DNA from: Gammaproteobacteria bacterium
GTDB lineage: Bacteria; Pseudomonadota; Gammaproteobacteria; Comchoanobacterales; Comchoanobacteraceae
Length of the DNA: 5,706 nt
Assembly: GCA_030829925.1 (NCBI GenBank)
Contig: JAURNZ010000006.1
Coordinates: 1-5,706 of the forward strand
Direction: 5' to 3'
The notes under the pieces are model-generated. The model was given only the letters and a program-made list of their open reading frames with translations. It did not search any database and was not told the origin of the DNA. The number at the start of each line of letters is the position of its first letter. Within the stretch, counting starts at the first letter, position 1. This document shows positions 1 through 5,706 of this stretch, in pieces. The position numbers and the translations under genes were made by a program.

Positions 1-464
1 ATATGATTATCACCATATTGATTTTCAGCTCCGCATTTAGGGCAGGTTCCTTTTACGAATCTATCAGGTAAGAACATGTTTTTTTCAGTGTCATAAAGTT
101 GGTCTATTTCTTTCTCTATGATATGACTTTTGATTCTGTCATAAATAGTATAACAAATGTCTTTATTTTCAACGCTTTCAGTCGAATGATATGTGTCGTA
201 ACTTATGTTGAATCCATCTAAGTCTTTCAGTCTATCTGATAAGATATTATTTAAATAAGTTTCTGGTGTTAGTCCTGCTTTTTCAGCTGCCAACATAATA
301 GCAGTGCCATGTGCGTCCTCGCCACTAAGAAATATGCAGTCCTTGCCCTGTTGTCTTTGAAACCTTACCCAAATATCAGCCTGGATTTGTTCAACAAGGT
401 GCCCAAGATGAAAAGGACCATTTGAATAGCATAACGCTGTAGTAACAATCATTTTATCATTCAT
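1..464 (-). CDS. metG: Methionyl-tRNA synthetase, N-terminal part (cut by window edge)
   Basis: Class I aminoacyl-tRNA synthetase that charges tRNA-Met with methionine in the cytoplasm. The 154 visible residues (about a quarter of a typical MetRS) hold the start of the Rossmann catalytic fold: the HIGH-type ATP-binding motif as HLGH at 19-22, the EDAHGT stretch at 49-54, FNISYDTYHST at 85-95, and FLPDRFVKGTCPKC at 131-144, which opens the zinc-binding connective domain. All of this aligns closely with E. coli MetG from memory. Residue 154, where E. coli has the third zinc cysteine (GDNC), is His. The start at 464 is chosen because it gives the usual short lead before the IVTTALCYSNG segment; an in-frame ATG at 452 is an alternative. 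Neither has a clear Shine-Dalgarno sequence. It lies 51 bp behind the ABC ATPase gene on the same strand. Identity is near certain; the start is less so. Confidence 0.97.
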   Translation of the reverse strand, partial: MNDKMIVTTALCYSNGPFHLGHLVEQIQADIWVRFQRQQGKDCIFLSGEDAHGTAIMLAAEKAGLTPETYLNNILSDRLKDLDGFNISYDTYHSTESVENKDICYTIYDRIKSHIIEKEIDQLYDTEKNMFLPDRFVKGTCPKCGAENQYGDNH

Positions 465-489
465 ATAAATAAACCAAATTAATCAGCTT

Positions 490-518
490 ATTATGTCATA
501 AGTTTCTTCTAATATCTA
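490..518 (-). promoter_or_regulatory. Candidate promoter for metG
   Basis: On the minus strand, TAGATA (518-513, 4 of 6 to the -35 consensus) and CATAAT (495-490, 5 of 6 to the -10 consensus) are separated by exactly 17 bp. The -35 box overlaps the stop codon of the upstream ATPase gene. Transcription would start near 483 and leave a leader of roughly 20 nt before the metG ATG. In DNA this AT-rich such matches arise by chance, so this is only a candidate, but it would let metG be expressed independently of the transporter. Confidence 0.35.
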
Positions 519-1817
519 TTTTGGATCTTCGAGGCTAAGTTGTTCAGTTCGATCATTGTAAGCAAATATTTCGGCATAGCGCCCCCAGTCAACAATCACT
601 CTAAAGATTTCGTTTGAAATTTCTTCCGAGTAGTGCTCATCAAGCTTCTGAATTAGAATGCTTTTATCTATTTCATGGTCATTATTTTGATCTAGTTCAG
701 ATCTAATGTGTCTCGCAAGTTCAATATAGGTCAATAGCTGCGTAGAAAATATTTTCTTTCTATTGAGAATGTCAGCTTCAGCAAACTGATATCCTTCATT
801 TGTAAGAAATATTTTTCCTCTTCTAACCCTCGCAAAGCCAAGCATTTCAAGTGCTTCAACAGCTGTGAAGAGATTGTCGACATCTAACAAGTGTTCTTCT
901 GCAAAATCCGATAAATCGTATTGATTATCATCATCTGTGTTGGCGAGTGTTTCCAATATTCCAGTGAGCTCAGAGAGAGGGGTTGCAGGTAGTCTAGTGG
1001 TTAATGGGGTTGTTTTTTGTGCTATATCGGATTGTTTATACTTTACTTGAGCTTGGCTCATGTGCTGATAAATTTGATCGACAAGCTTTCTAAATTCAGG
1101 ATTGTTTTCGTCTCTATCTCCTTTCATTGACACTTTGATTTCACTGAAAATCTTTCCAGGATCGCTTGAGAAAACGATTATTCTATCTGCCATAGCAGCG
1201 GCTTCTTCAATGTTATGTGTAACCATGATCATTGATCTTAAACGACCTTTTTTTTGTTCCCAAAGATCGAGTAAATCAGCTCGGAGGTTTTCTGATGTAA
1301 GAACATCTAGTGCTGAAAAAGGTTCATCCATAAGCATCACAATTGGGTCGGCTGCCATTGCTCGTGCAATTCCAACTCGTTGACACATGCCCCCAGAAAG
1401 TTCGCGTGGGTACGCTGACTCAAAGCCATCCATTCCAACTTGGTCAATTGCGGTAAGTGCTCTTTTTCGTCTTTCCGATTCAGGTAGATTTAAAGCATCC
1501 AATCCCAAGGAGACATTTTGTAAAACACTAAGCCAAGGTAGGAGTGCAAAGTTCTGAAAAACCATGGAAACACCAGGTATGGGCGCATCTACTTCTTTGC
1601 CGTTCCATAAAACTTTGCCTTCATTTGGCTCAGTTAGTCCAGAAATAATTCTTAAAAAGGTTGACTTGCCTGAGCCTGACTTTCCTAATAAACAAACAAC
1701 TTCGTTTTCAAAGAGTGTAAAATCAATATGATCTAAAACCAGGTGGTGATTACTTTCTTTTTTGAAAAACTTTTTAATACCTAATGCTTGTAATATAGCT
1801 TTGCTCTGTTTTGTCAT
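516..1817 (-). CDS. ABC transporter ATP-binding protein, nitrate/taurine type, with C-terminal AAA-associated domain
   Basis: ATPase subunit that would drive import through the permease encoded just upstream. Residues 1-250 are a complete nucleotide-binding domain: Walker A GKSGSGKST at 45-53, Q-loop Gln88, signature LSGGM at 140-144, Walker B IVMLMDEP at 159-166 with catalytic Glu165, D-loop SALD at 168-171 and switch His201. The FQNFALLPWLSV segment (87-98) and LSGGM form of the signature are typical of the NrtD/SsuB/TauB group. The protein is 433 residues against about 260 for a plain subunit. The extra part (about 280-420) resembles the AAA-associated C-terminal domain family and has a winged-helix look (LFTAVEALEMLGFARVRRGK, 316-335). 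The start overlaps the permease stop as ATGA, with AGGT 8 nt upstream, so translation is probably coupled. The substrate is not recognisable. Class is certain; the C-terminal family assignment is from memory. Confidence 0.95.
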   Translation of the reverse strand: MTKQSKAILQALGIKKFFKKESNHHLVLDHIDFTLFENEVVCLLGKSGSGKSTFLRIISGLTEPNEGKVLWNGKEVDAPIPGVSMVFQNFALLPWLSVLQNVSLGLDALNLPESERRKRALTAIDQVGMDGFESAYPRELSGGMCQRVGIARAMAADPIVMLMDEPFSALDVLTSENLRADLLDLWEQKKGRLRSMIMVTHNIEEAAAMADRIIVFSSDPGKIFSEIKVSMKGDRDENNPEFRKLVDQIYQHMSQAQVKYKQSDIAQKTTPLTTRLPATPLSELTGILETLANTDDDNQYDLSDFAEEHLLDVDNLFTAVEALEMLGFARVRRGKIFLTNEGYQFAEADILNRKKIFSTQLLTYIELARHIRSELDQNNDHEIDKSILIQKLDEHYSEEISNEIFRVIVDWGRYAEIFAYNDRTEQLSLEDPK

Positions 1818-3526
1818 ATTTTAAACCTGTTTTGAGTATATTGGTATAAAGGTGCCCAGAAAAAACGATTGATTGCTACAACATAAATACACATGACTAT
1901 GATGCCTAATGCTTGGAAATTGTATGCATTATTATAAGTTGCTTCAGTAATATATGAGCCTATGCCTGTGGCAACGATGGTTTTCCCATTCCATGTAATA
2001 TATTCTGCAACGATGCTTGCATTCCACGCCCCACCAGCAGCAGTAATGATGCCAGTGAGTAAGTCAGGTGCTATTGCTGGTAAGATTAAACTTTGCCATT
2101 TTGCAAGTGTGGTAAGTTGAAGAGATTGGGTCGCGATCTTTAAGTCTTTAGGAATAGACATTGTTCCTGCTATAACATTAAATAAAATATACCACTGTGT
2201 TCCTAAAATAATTAATGGTGAAACCCATATTTCTGGGTCCAGTTGATATTTTATGATAAGCAACGTCATCAATGGGTAAATTAAATTAACTGGGAAAGCA
2301 GCCAACACTTGTATGATTGGTAAGCAAATTTTAGGCGCTTGTTTTTTTAGACCAATCCATACGCCAACGGGAACCCATATGATGATTGAGATTGAAAGCA
2401 TTGTAATAATACGCATTAGAGTTAAGAACCCAAAGTAAAAGACAGTTACAACCTCATTTATATTTGTGGTAAACATAAATCCGTATACGGTTAAGCTGCC
2501 AAGGATTGTAACCAATGTGATTTCTATAAAGGCCCAGATGCGGTTAATAGCATCTGGGTTAAGCTTGGAATTACCAATCTTGTCGAGTTGTTTTTTAGGT
2601 TTTTTATTAAGGATAGATATATAGATTTTGCTTAGCGACTGAAAAAGGGATTTGACCCATTTGGTTTTAGAGCATGCTGTGACAAGCCAAGAACGATATT
2701 CTTGCCCTTGTTGGTTTTGATAGCGGCTAATCCAGTGGAAAATCGGGTTAAATATCAGCTGGTTGGATAGGATTATCGCAAATAACATTGCCAGTAAAGC
2801 ATAGCCAATGGCATATAAATTACCTGCATCATCTGCTTGTTGAATGTAAGAGCCAATGCCAGGTAATTTGATACTATAGACTTGAAAGTTTATGACTTCA
2901 GATGCAACGACAAAGAACCAGCTTGCAGAAAGTGATAACATCATATTCATTGAAAGCGATGGCATGGCATGAGGAATTTCAACTCTCAGAAACTTCTGCC
3001 AAGGTGTTAGGTGATATATGGAGCACAATTCATTGTATTCTTCGGGCATGCTTTTTAAGCTTTGGTAAAAAGAAAGGGTCATATTCCAGACCTGTGATGT
3101 AAATATGGCAAAAATTGCGGCACATTCTGCACCTAATACGCTACCTGGGAAAAGCATTAAAAGGCCCCATGAAAATAAAGTTAAAAAGCCAAGAATTGGA
3201 ACTGATTGACAGATGTCAATCAATGGAATAATGATGCGCTCAGCTCTAAAGCTTCTTGCTGCCCACGTACCAAAAGTCAAGGTGAACCAAAGTGATAGTA
3301 TAAGTCCCAAAAGCATACGAATAATACTTCTGAATGTATATAGTGGAAGATAGGAGATATCAAGAGAAATCACTTGGCTTTGAATTTTTTCAAGTGGTAA
3401 GTTCATTTGAGTAATGGACCATGCTGCAGATGCAAAGATGACGATGATCAAGCATGATATGATAATATCCCATGAATTAAAGATCGTAAGATCTGCTGTA
3501 TTGTTGTCGAACCTTCGCAAACGCAT
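1814..3526 (-). CDS. ABC transporter permease, two fused permease halves
   Basis: Inner-membrane channel subunit of a NitT/TauT-like importer. Two binding-protein-dependent permease domains lie in tandem, about 65-270 and 330-560, joined by a basic, lysine-rich linker (about 281-325). Each half has several hydrophobic spans and its own cytoplasmic EAA-type coupling loop that docks on the ATPase: 162-185 ending VEIP, and 464-483 ending LILP. One chain could therefore supply both membrane halves, pairing with two copies of the ATPase encoded next. In both loops the usual glycine appears replaced (His172, Gln470). An extra span sits at 19-38. The ATG at 3526 is the only in-frame start after the upstream stop, yet no Shine-Dalgarno precedes it; a weak 5-bp hairpin (3528-3540) sits there instead. 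No substrate-binding protein gene is in view. The gene begins 61 bp after tRNA-Met with no terminator between. Substrate unknown. Confidence 0.93.
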   Translation of the reverse strand: MRLRRFDNNTADLTIFNSWDIIISCLIIVIFASAAWSITQMNLPLEKIQSQVISLDISYLPLYTFRSIIRMLLGLILSLWFTLTFGTWAARSFRAERIIIPLIDICQSVPILGFLTLFSWGLLMLFPGSVLGAECAAIFAIFTSQVWNMTLSFYQSLKSMPEEYNELCSIYHLTPWQKFLRVEIPHAMPSLSMNMMLSLSASWFFVVASEVINFQVYSIKLPGIGSYIQQADDAGNLYAIGYALLAMLFAIILSNQLIFNPIFHWISRYQNQQGQEYRSWLVTACSKTKWVKSLFQSLSKIYISILNKKPKKQLDKIGNSKLNPDAINRIWAFIEITLVTILGSLTVYGFMFTTNINEVVTVFYFGFLTLMRIITMLSISIIIWVPVGVWIGLKKQAPKICLPIIQVLAAFPVNLIYPLMTLLIIKYQLDPEIWVSPLIILGTQWYILFNVIAGTMSIPKDLKIATQSLQLTTLAKWQSLILPAIAPDLLTGIITAAGGAWNASIVAEYITWNGKTIVATGIGSYITEATYNNAYNFQALGIIVMCIYVVAINRFFWAPLYQYTQNRFKI

Positions 3527-3587
3527 GCTAAATAGTTTAGTTCAAATTCATTAATAACGCTATGTTAAATTAGAAAATTAAGATATG

Positions 3588-3661
<74 letters not shown>

Positions 3662-3671
3662 AATTTTATCA

Positions 3672-3700
3672 ATTTTGGCAACTTAATTGGCCAATGTCAA
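3672..3700 (-). promoter_or_regulatory. Probable sigma-70 promoter for tRNA-Met
   Basis: On the minus strand a perfect TTGACA -35 box (3700-3695) is followed after 17 bp by CAAAAT (3677-3672, 4 of 6 to TATAAT). Transcription would begin near 3664-3666, only a few bases before the mature tRNA 5' end at 3661, as expected for a tRNA with a short leader. With no terminator seen after the tRNA, the same promoter could also serve the ABC transporter genes. Confidence 0.55.
3686..3695. repeat. 10-bp perfect palindrome ATTGGCCAAT in the divergent promoter region
   Basis: The sequence ATTGGCCAAT is its own reverse complement and sits in the spacer of the tRNA-Met promoter, touching the last base of the -35 box. 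A second, looser inverted pair, TTGGC (3675-3679) and GCCAA (3690-3694), uses its right half. It could be a repressor or activator half-site arrangement, or chance in an AT-rich region. No regulator is identified. Confidence 0.4.
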
Positions 3701-3771
3701 GCGTGTTTTGATAGCTTTTAAATATCAATTTTTTCTTGATGTTTGAATTTATGAAATTAACAGTTAAGTCA

Positions 3772-3800
3772 TTGCTAGGTAGATTTTTTGCTGTTAGTAT
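3772..3800 (+). promoter_or_regulatory. Candidate promoter for efp-epmA
   Basis: TTGCTA (3772-3777, 4 of 6 to TTGACA) and TAGTAT (3795-3800, 4 of 6 to TATAAT) are spaced by 17 bp. Transcription would start near 3807 and give a leader of about 20 nt containing the Shine-Dalgarno sequence. It is the best-spaced pair I found between the tRNA and efp, but both boxes are imperfect. Confidence 0.4.
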
Positions 3801-3815
3801 TAACCCTGGAATAAC

Positions 3816-3822
3816 GGGAGAG
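3816..3822 (+). promoter_or_regulatory. Ribosome binding site that fixes the efp start
   Basis: GGGAGAG, with the GGAG core at 3817-3820 five bases before the ATG at 3826. It selects this ATG over the upstream in-frame TTG (3736) and ATG (3739), which would add 30 residues not found in EF-P and have no such site. Confidence 0.85.
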
Positions 3823-3825
3823 AAC

Positions 3826-4392
3826 ATGGCTAGCTATCCAACGAATCAATTAAAATCAGGTATCAAAGTTTTAATCGATGGTGATCCTTGTAACATCATC
3901 AGCAATGACTATGTGAAACCAGGGAAAGGTCAGGCATTTAATCGTATTAAGTTTAGAAATTTAATTACTGGTCGTGTTTTAGAGAAGACATTAAAGTCGG
4001 GTGATAGTTTGCCTCAAGCTGATGCCATGGAATTGGAAATGAGTTTTATTTTTGCTGACGATGAATTTTGGTATTTCATGGACCCAAAATCATACGAACA
4101 GTTGCCAGCCTCAAAGTCAGCTATGGGAGAGACGACAGATTGGATTATTCCTGAAGATACTTGTGTTGTCACTGTTTTTAATGGTGCAATTATTTCTGTA
4201 TTGGCACCAAATTTTGTTGAACTCAAGGTCATAGAGTGTGAACCTGCTTTAAGAGGTGATACGGTCAGTGGTGGCTCGAAAACCGCTAAATTACAGACCG
4301 GAAAAGTGATCAGGGTTCCGCTATTTGTAGACGAAGGTGAAAAGTTGAAAATTGACACAAGAACTGGTGAATATGTGTCGAGGCTTAAATAA
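3826..4392 (+). CDS. efp: Translation elongation factor P (EF-P)
   Basis: Cytoplasmic three-domain, tRNA-shaped protein that binds between the ribosomal P and E sites and relieves stalling at consecutive prolines. It is 188 residues, exactly the E. coli length. The N-terminal KOW-like domain carries the loop VKPGKGQAF (30-38) with Lys34, the residue that receives beta-lysine in gammaproteobacteria. The two OB-type domains follow, with GEFW-like DDEFWYFMDP near 75-84, APNFVELKVIE, the RGDT motif, and a C-terminus VPLFVDEGE...IDTRTGEYVSRLK nearly identical to E. coli. The open frame continues 90 bases upstream, but the start is set at 3826 by a strong ribosome binding site and by family length. 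The stop overlaps the start of epmA by one base, so enzyme and substrate are made together. Identification is secure. Confidence 0.98.
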   Translation: MASYPTNQLKSGIKVLIDGDPCNIISNDYVKPGKGQAFNRIKFRNLITGRVLEKTLKSGDSLPQADAMELEMSFIFADDEFWYFMDPKSYEQLPASKSAMGETTDWIIPEDTCVVTVFNGAIISVLAPNFVELKVIECEPALRGDTVSGGSKTAKLQTGKVIRVPLFVDEGEKLKIDTRTGEYVSRLK

Positions 4393-5381
4393 TGCATGAA
4401 GCTACTTTCAATCTTTCGCAGCTTCAAGTACGAGCAGATTTATATAAAAAAATTAGAAGTTTTTTCGATACCCGTGGTGTTATGGAGGTTGAGACTCCAT
4501 TAATGACACCTTATACGGTGACAGACCCACATGTTCACAGCATTGATTTAAAGTTAAGTGATCAAACTTGGTTCTTACAAACATCACCTGAGTATATGAT
4601 GAAACAACTGTTAGCACTTGGTTGTAAAGATATTTATCAAATTTGTAAGGCATTTCGAAGTGATGATTTCGCTCAGTTTCATGAGCCCGAATTTAGCATG
4701 CTTGAATGGTATCGAATTGATTATGATTATCAAACCTTAATGCAAGAAGTTGTTGCAATGATTAGAACAATTTTTGATCCATTAAGAGTTGCATATTATG
4801 CTTACGAAGACCTGTTTAATGAAGTGCTGGGCGTAAGCCCTTTAACGGCAACATGTGAAGAGCTCCGTGAGATTGCTTGCTTGCACCTTGAAGACCATGC
4901 TTTTATGGATTTTTCAGAATTTACGCTGACTGACTGGCAGCAATATCTTTTTTCACAGTTGGTTGAGCCAGTTTTATCGGATGTGCCATGTGCCATGGTA
5001 TATAATTTTCCAATCAGCCATTCTTCTTTAGCAAAACCCTCAGATAACGATCCAAGAGTTTCAGAAAGATTTGAGATGTACTTAAATGGTATAGAATGTG
5101 CTAATGGCTTTAGTGAGCTTGTTTCTGATGAGGGCTGTATTGCACGTTTCAAAGCCGATATGAGGCGAAGAGAAAGGCTAGGTATGCCTGGGGTTTCAGT
5201 AGATCAAAACTTTATTGAAGCTATGCGTATAGGTTTGCCTAAATGTGCAGGTGTTTCTATTGGCCTAGACCGCTTATTGATGGTGTTAACTAAAACGAAA
5301 CATATTGCTGAAGTCATTCCACGTAAATTTAATTTTGACTGCGTCGAGCAAGAAGTATTGATGCTATCAGCAGAAAAATAA
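4392..5381 (+). CDS. epmA: EF-P--(R)-beta-lysine ligase EpmA (GenX/PoxA/YjeA)
   Basis: Class II lysyl-tRNA synthetase paralogue that activates (R)-beta-lysine with ATP and attaches it to Lys34 of EF-P instead of a tRNA. It lacks the N-terminal anticodon-binding domain of LysRS, as expected: at 329 residues it is only the catalytic core (E. coli EpmA is 325). Class II motifs are visible: motif 1 DTRGVMEVETP (26-36), TSPEYMMKQLL (64-74), motif 2 KAFRSDDFAQFHEPEFSMLEWY region (86-107), ERFEMYLNGIECANGFSEL (225-243) and motif 3 GVSIGLDRLLM (287-297). Beyond AEVIP (306-310) it runs some 13 residues further than E. coli EpmA. The ATG shares its A with the efp stop (TAATG), implying translational coupling. 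The partner enzyme EpmB, which makes beta-lysine, is not in the window. The last 53 bp overlap the opposing permease gene. Confidence 0.97.
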   Translation: MHEATFNLSQLQVRADLYKKIRSFFDTRGVMEVETPLMTPYTVTDPHVHSIDLKLSDQTWFLQTSPEYMMKQLLALGCKDIYQICKAFRSDDFAQFHEPEFSMLEWYRIDYDYQTLMQEVVAMIRTIFDPLRVAYYAYEDLFNEVLGVSPLTATCEELREIACLHLEDHAFMDFSEFTLTDWQQYLFSQLVEPVLSDVPCAMVYNFPISHSSLAKPSDNDPRVSERFEMYLNGIECANGFSELVSDEGCIARFKADMRRRERLGMPGVSVDQNFIEAMRIGLPKCAGVSIGLDRLLMVLTKTKHIAEVIPRKFNFDCVEQEVLMLSAEK

Positions 5382-5706
5382 ATGCGCCACTTACGACTAT
5401 AAAGTATTGTGTGCTGTGTCCCATGCCAAGCTCGCCTGGCATGAAAAAGCCTAATCCTAGAGTGGATATGGCAGTTAGTGTGCCCATAATAGCAGTTAAT
5501 TTCATCATCGGAACTCTAAAATAATCGCCTTGCTTAGGGCGTAGTTTCATTAACTTAATTGCTGAAATAAAAAGTATAATGTATGTGATTAATGCCATTT
5601 GTGTTGTGAGTGCACTTAATAATACAAAAGAGGTATTGATTGGGAAAAATAAAATTAAAAATACAATTACACTATAAATACAAGCTTGGAAAAAAAGTAG
5701 ATTGAT
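5329..5706 (-). CDS. Amino acid permease, APC superfamily, C-terminal part (cut by window edge)
   Basis: Inner-membrane amino-acid transporter or antiporter; only the last 125 residues are visible, and the frame is open to the window edge, so the internal ATG at 5598 is not the start. The fragment has four hydrophobic spans (about 1-22, 31-53, 68-90 and 100-119) and the layout NTSFVLLSALTTQ (24-36), then a span, a charged loop with KLRPKQGDYFRVP (54-66), then two final spans. This matches the C-terminal end of the glutamate/GABA-antiporter-like APC permeases, where a loop of the type RPYRVPG sits in the same place. It ends RRSQN, a basic cytoplasmic-type tail. Which amino acid it carries cannot be told. 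The gene converges on epmA and its stop lies 53 bp inside it. Confidence 0.85.
   Translation of the reverse strand: MNLLFFQACIYSVIVFLILFFPINTSFVLLSALTTQMALITYIILFISAIKLMKLRPKQGDYFRVPMMKLTAIMGTLTAISTLGLGFFMPGELGMGHSTQYFIVVSGAFIFLLIASILLARRSQN
5422..5443. repeat. 7-bp perfect inverted repeat with 8-nt loop
   Basis: CATGCCA (5422-5428) and TGGCATG (5437-5443) are exact reverse complements. They lie inside the permease coding region, 40 bp past the epmA stop. Read rightward the hairpin is followed by AAAAA, not a T run, and leftward by GGGACAC, so it is not a standard intrinsic terminator in either direction. It could still fold in the epmA 3' untranslated RNA, or merely reflect the coding of the MPGELGMG peptide. 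Confidence 0.4.

Noticed and set aside
1102..1383. 93-codon plus-strand open frame opposite the ABC ATPase
   Set aside because: Antisense to the signature and Walker B region; conserved motifs on the other strand explain it.
2902..3102. 66-codon plus-strand open frame opposite the permease
   Set aside because: Short, antisense to the first permease domain, and without a convincing ribosome binding site or family.
3570..3587. Intrinsic terminator after tRNA-Met
   Set aside because: There is a TTTT run, but no GC-containing hairpin precedes it apart from the tRNA itself.
3724..3740. ATCAA/TTGAT inverted repeat upstream of efp
   Set aside because: Five AT-rich base pairs with a T-rich loop are expected by chance here, and it is upstream of the likely transcription start.
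3736..3825. N-terminal extension of EF-P starting at TTG 3736 or ATG 3739
   Set aside because: It would add 30 residues unlike any EF-P, has no ribosome binding site, and the ATG at 3826 has a strong one and gives the exact family length.
4014..4427. 137-codon minus-strand open frame opposite efp
   Set aside because: It lies antisense to a well-conserved gene, shows no recognisable domain, and its frame follows from efp codon usage.
4802..5152. 116-codon minus-strand open frame opposite epmA
   Set aside because: Antisense shadow of the catalytic core of epmA; the protein is low in recognisable structure.
5329..5598. Free-standing 89-residue small membrane protein starting at ATG 5598
   Set aside because: The same frame stays open through to the window edge with matching APC permease sequence, so this ATG is internal.

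Overview
The window looks like ordinary chromosome from an AT-rich gammaproteobacterium. Three things point there: an elongation factor P of the lysine-modified type, an EpmA (EF-P beta-lysine ligase) gene directly behind it, and strong resemblance of the MetRS start to the E. coli protein. Base composition is low in G+C (I estimate just under 40%). Legionella/Coxiella- or Francisella-like lineages would fit, but the sequence alone does not fix the genus.

Layout. Positions 1-3661 are all read leftward (minus strand): an elongator tRNA-Met gene (3661-3588), then a 570-residue ABC permease made of two fused permease halves (3526-1814), overlapping by 4 bases an ABC ATPase of the nitrate/taurine type with an extra C-terminal domain (1817-516), then 51 bases on, the start of metG, methionyl-tRNA synthetase, which runs off the left edge (464-1). 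No intrinsic terminator is visible inside this run, so partial co-transcription is possible, though metG has its own candidate promoter. Positions 3662-3825 form a divergent promoter region. It holds a perfect TTGACA box for the tRNA, a weaker promoter facing right, and a 10-bp palindrome. Rightward follow efp (3826-4392) and epmA (4392-5381), overlapping by one base (TAATG). From the right edge a minus-strand amino-acid permease (APC superfamily) enters, and its 3' end (5329-5706) overlaps the end of epmA tail to tail by 53 bp.

How the genes fit together. EpmA attaches a lysine derivative to Lys34 of EF-P, so the substrate and its modifying enzyme are translationally coupled here. On the other strand, tRNA-Met and the enzyme that charges it flank a two-gene ABC importer with no substrate-binding protein in view. 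Its substrate is unknown; a link to methionine or sulfur supply is only a guess from position.

I see no CRISPR array, insertion sequence, phage gene or defence system. The most interesting points are the orphan fused ABC transporter, the convergent epmA/permease overlap that coincides with an EpmA tail extension, the missing encoded CCA on tRNA-Met, and a Cys-to-His change at the MetRS zinc knuckle.
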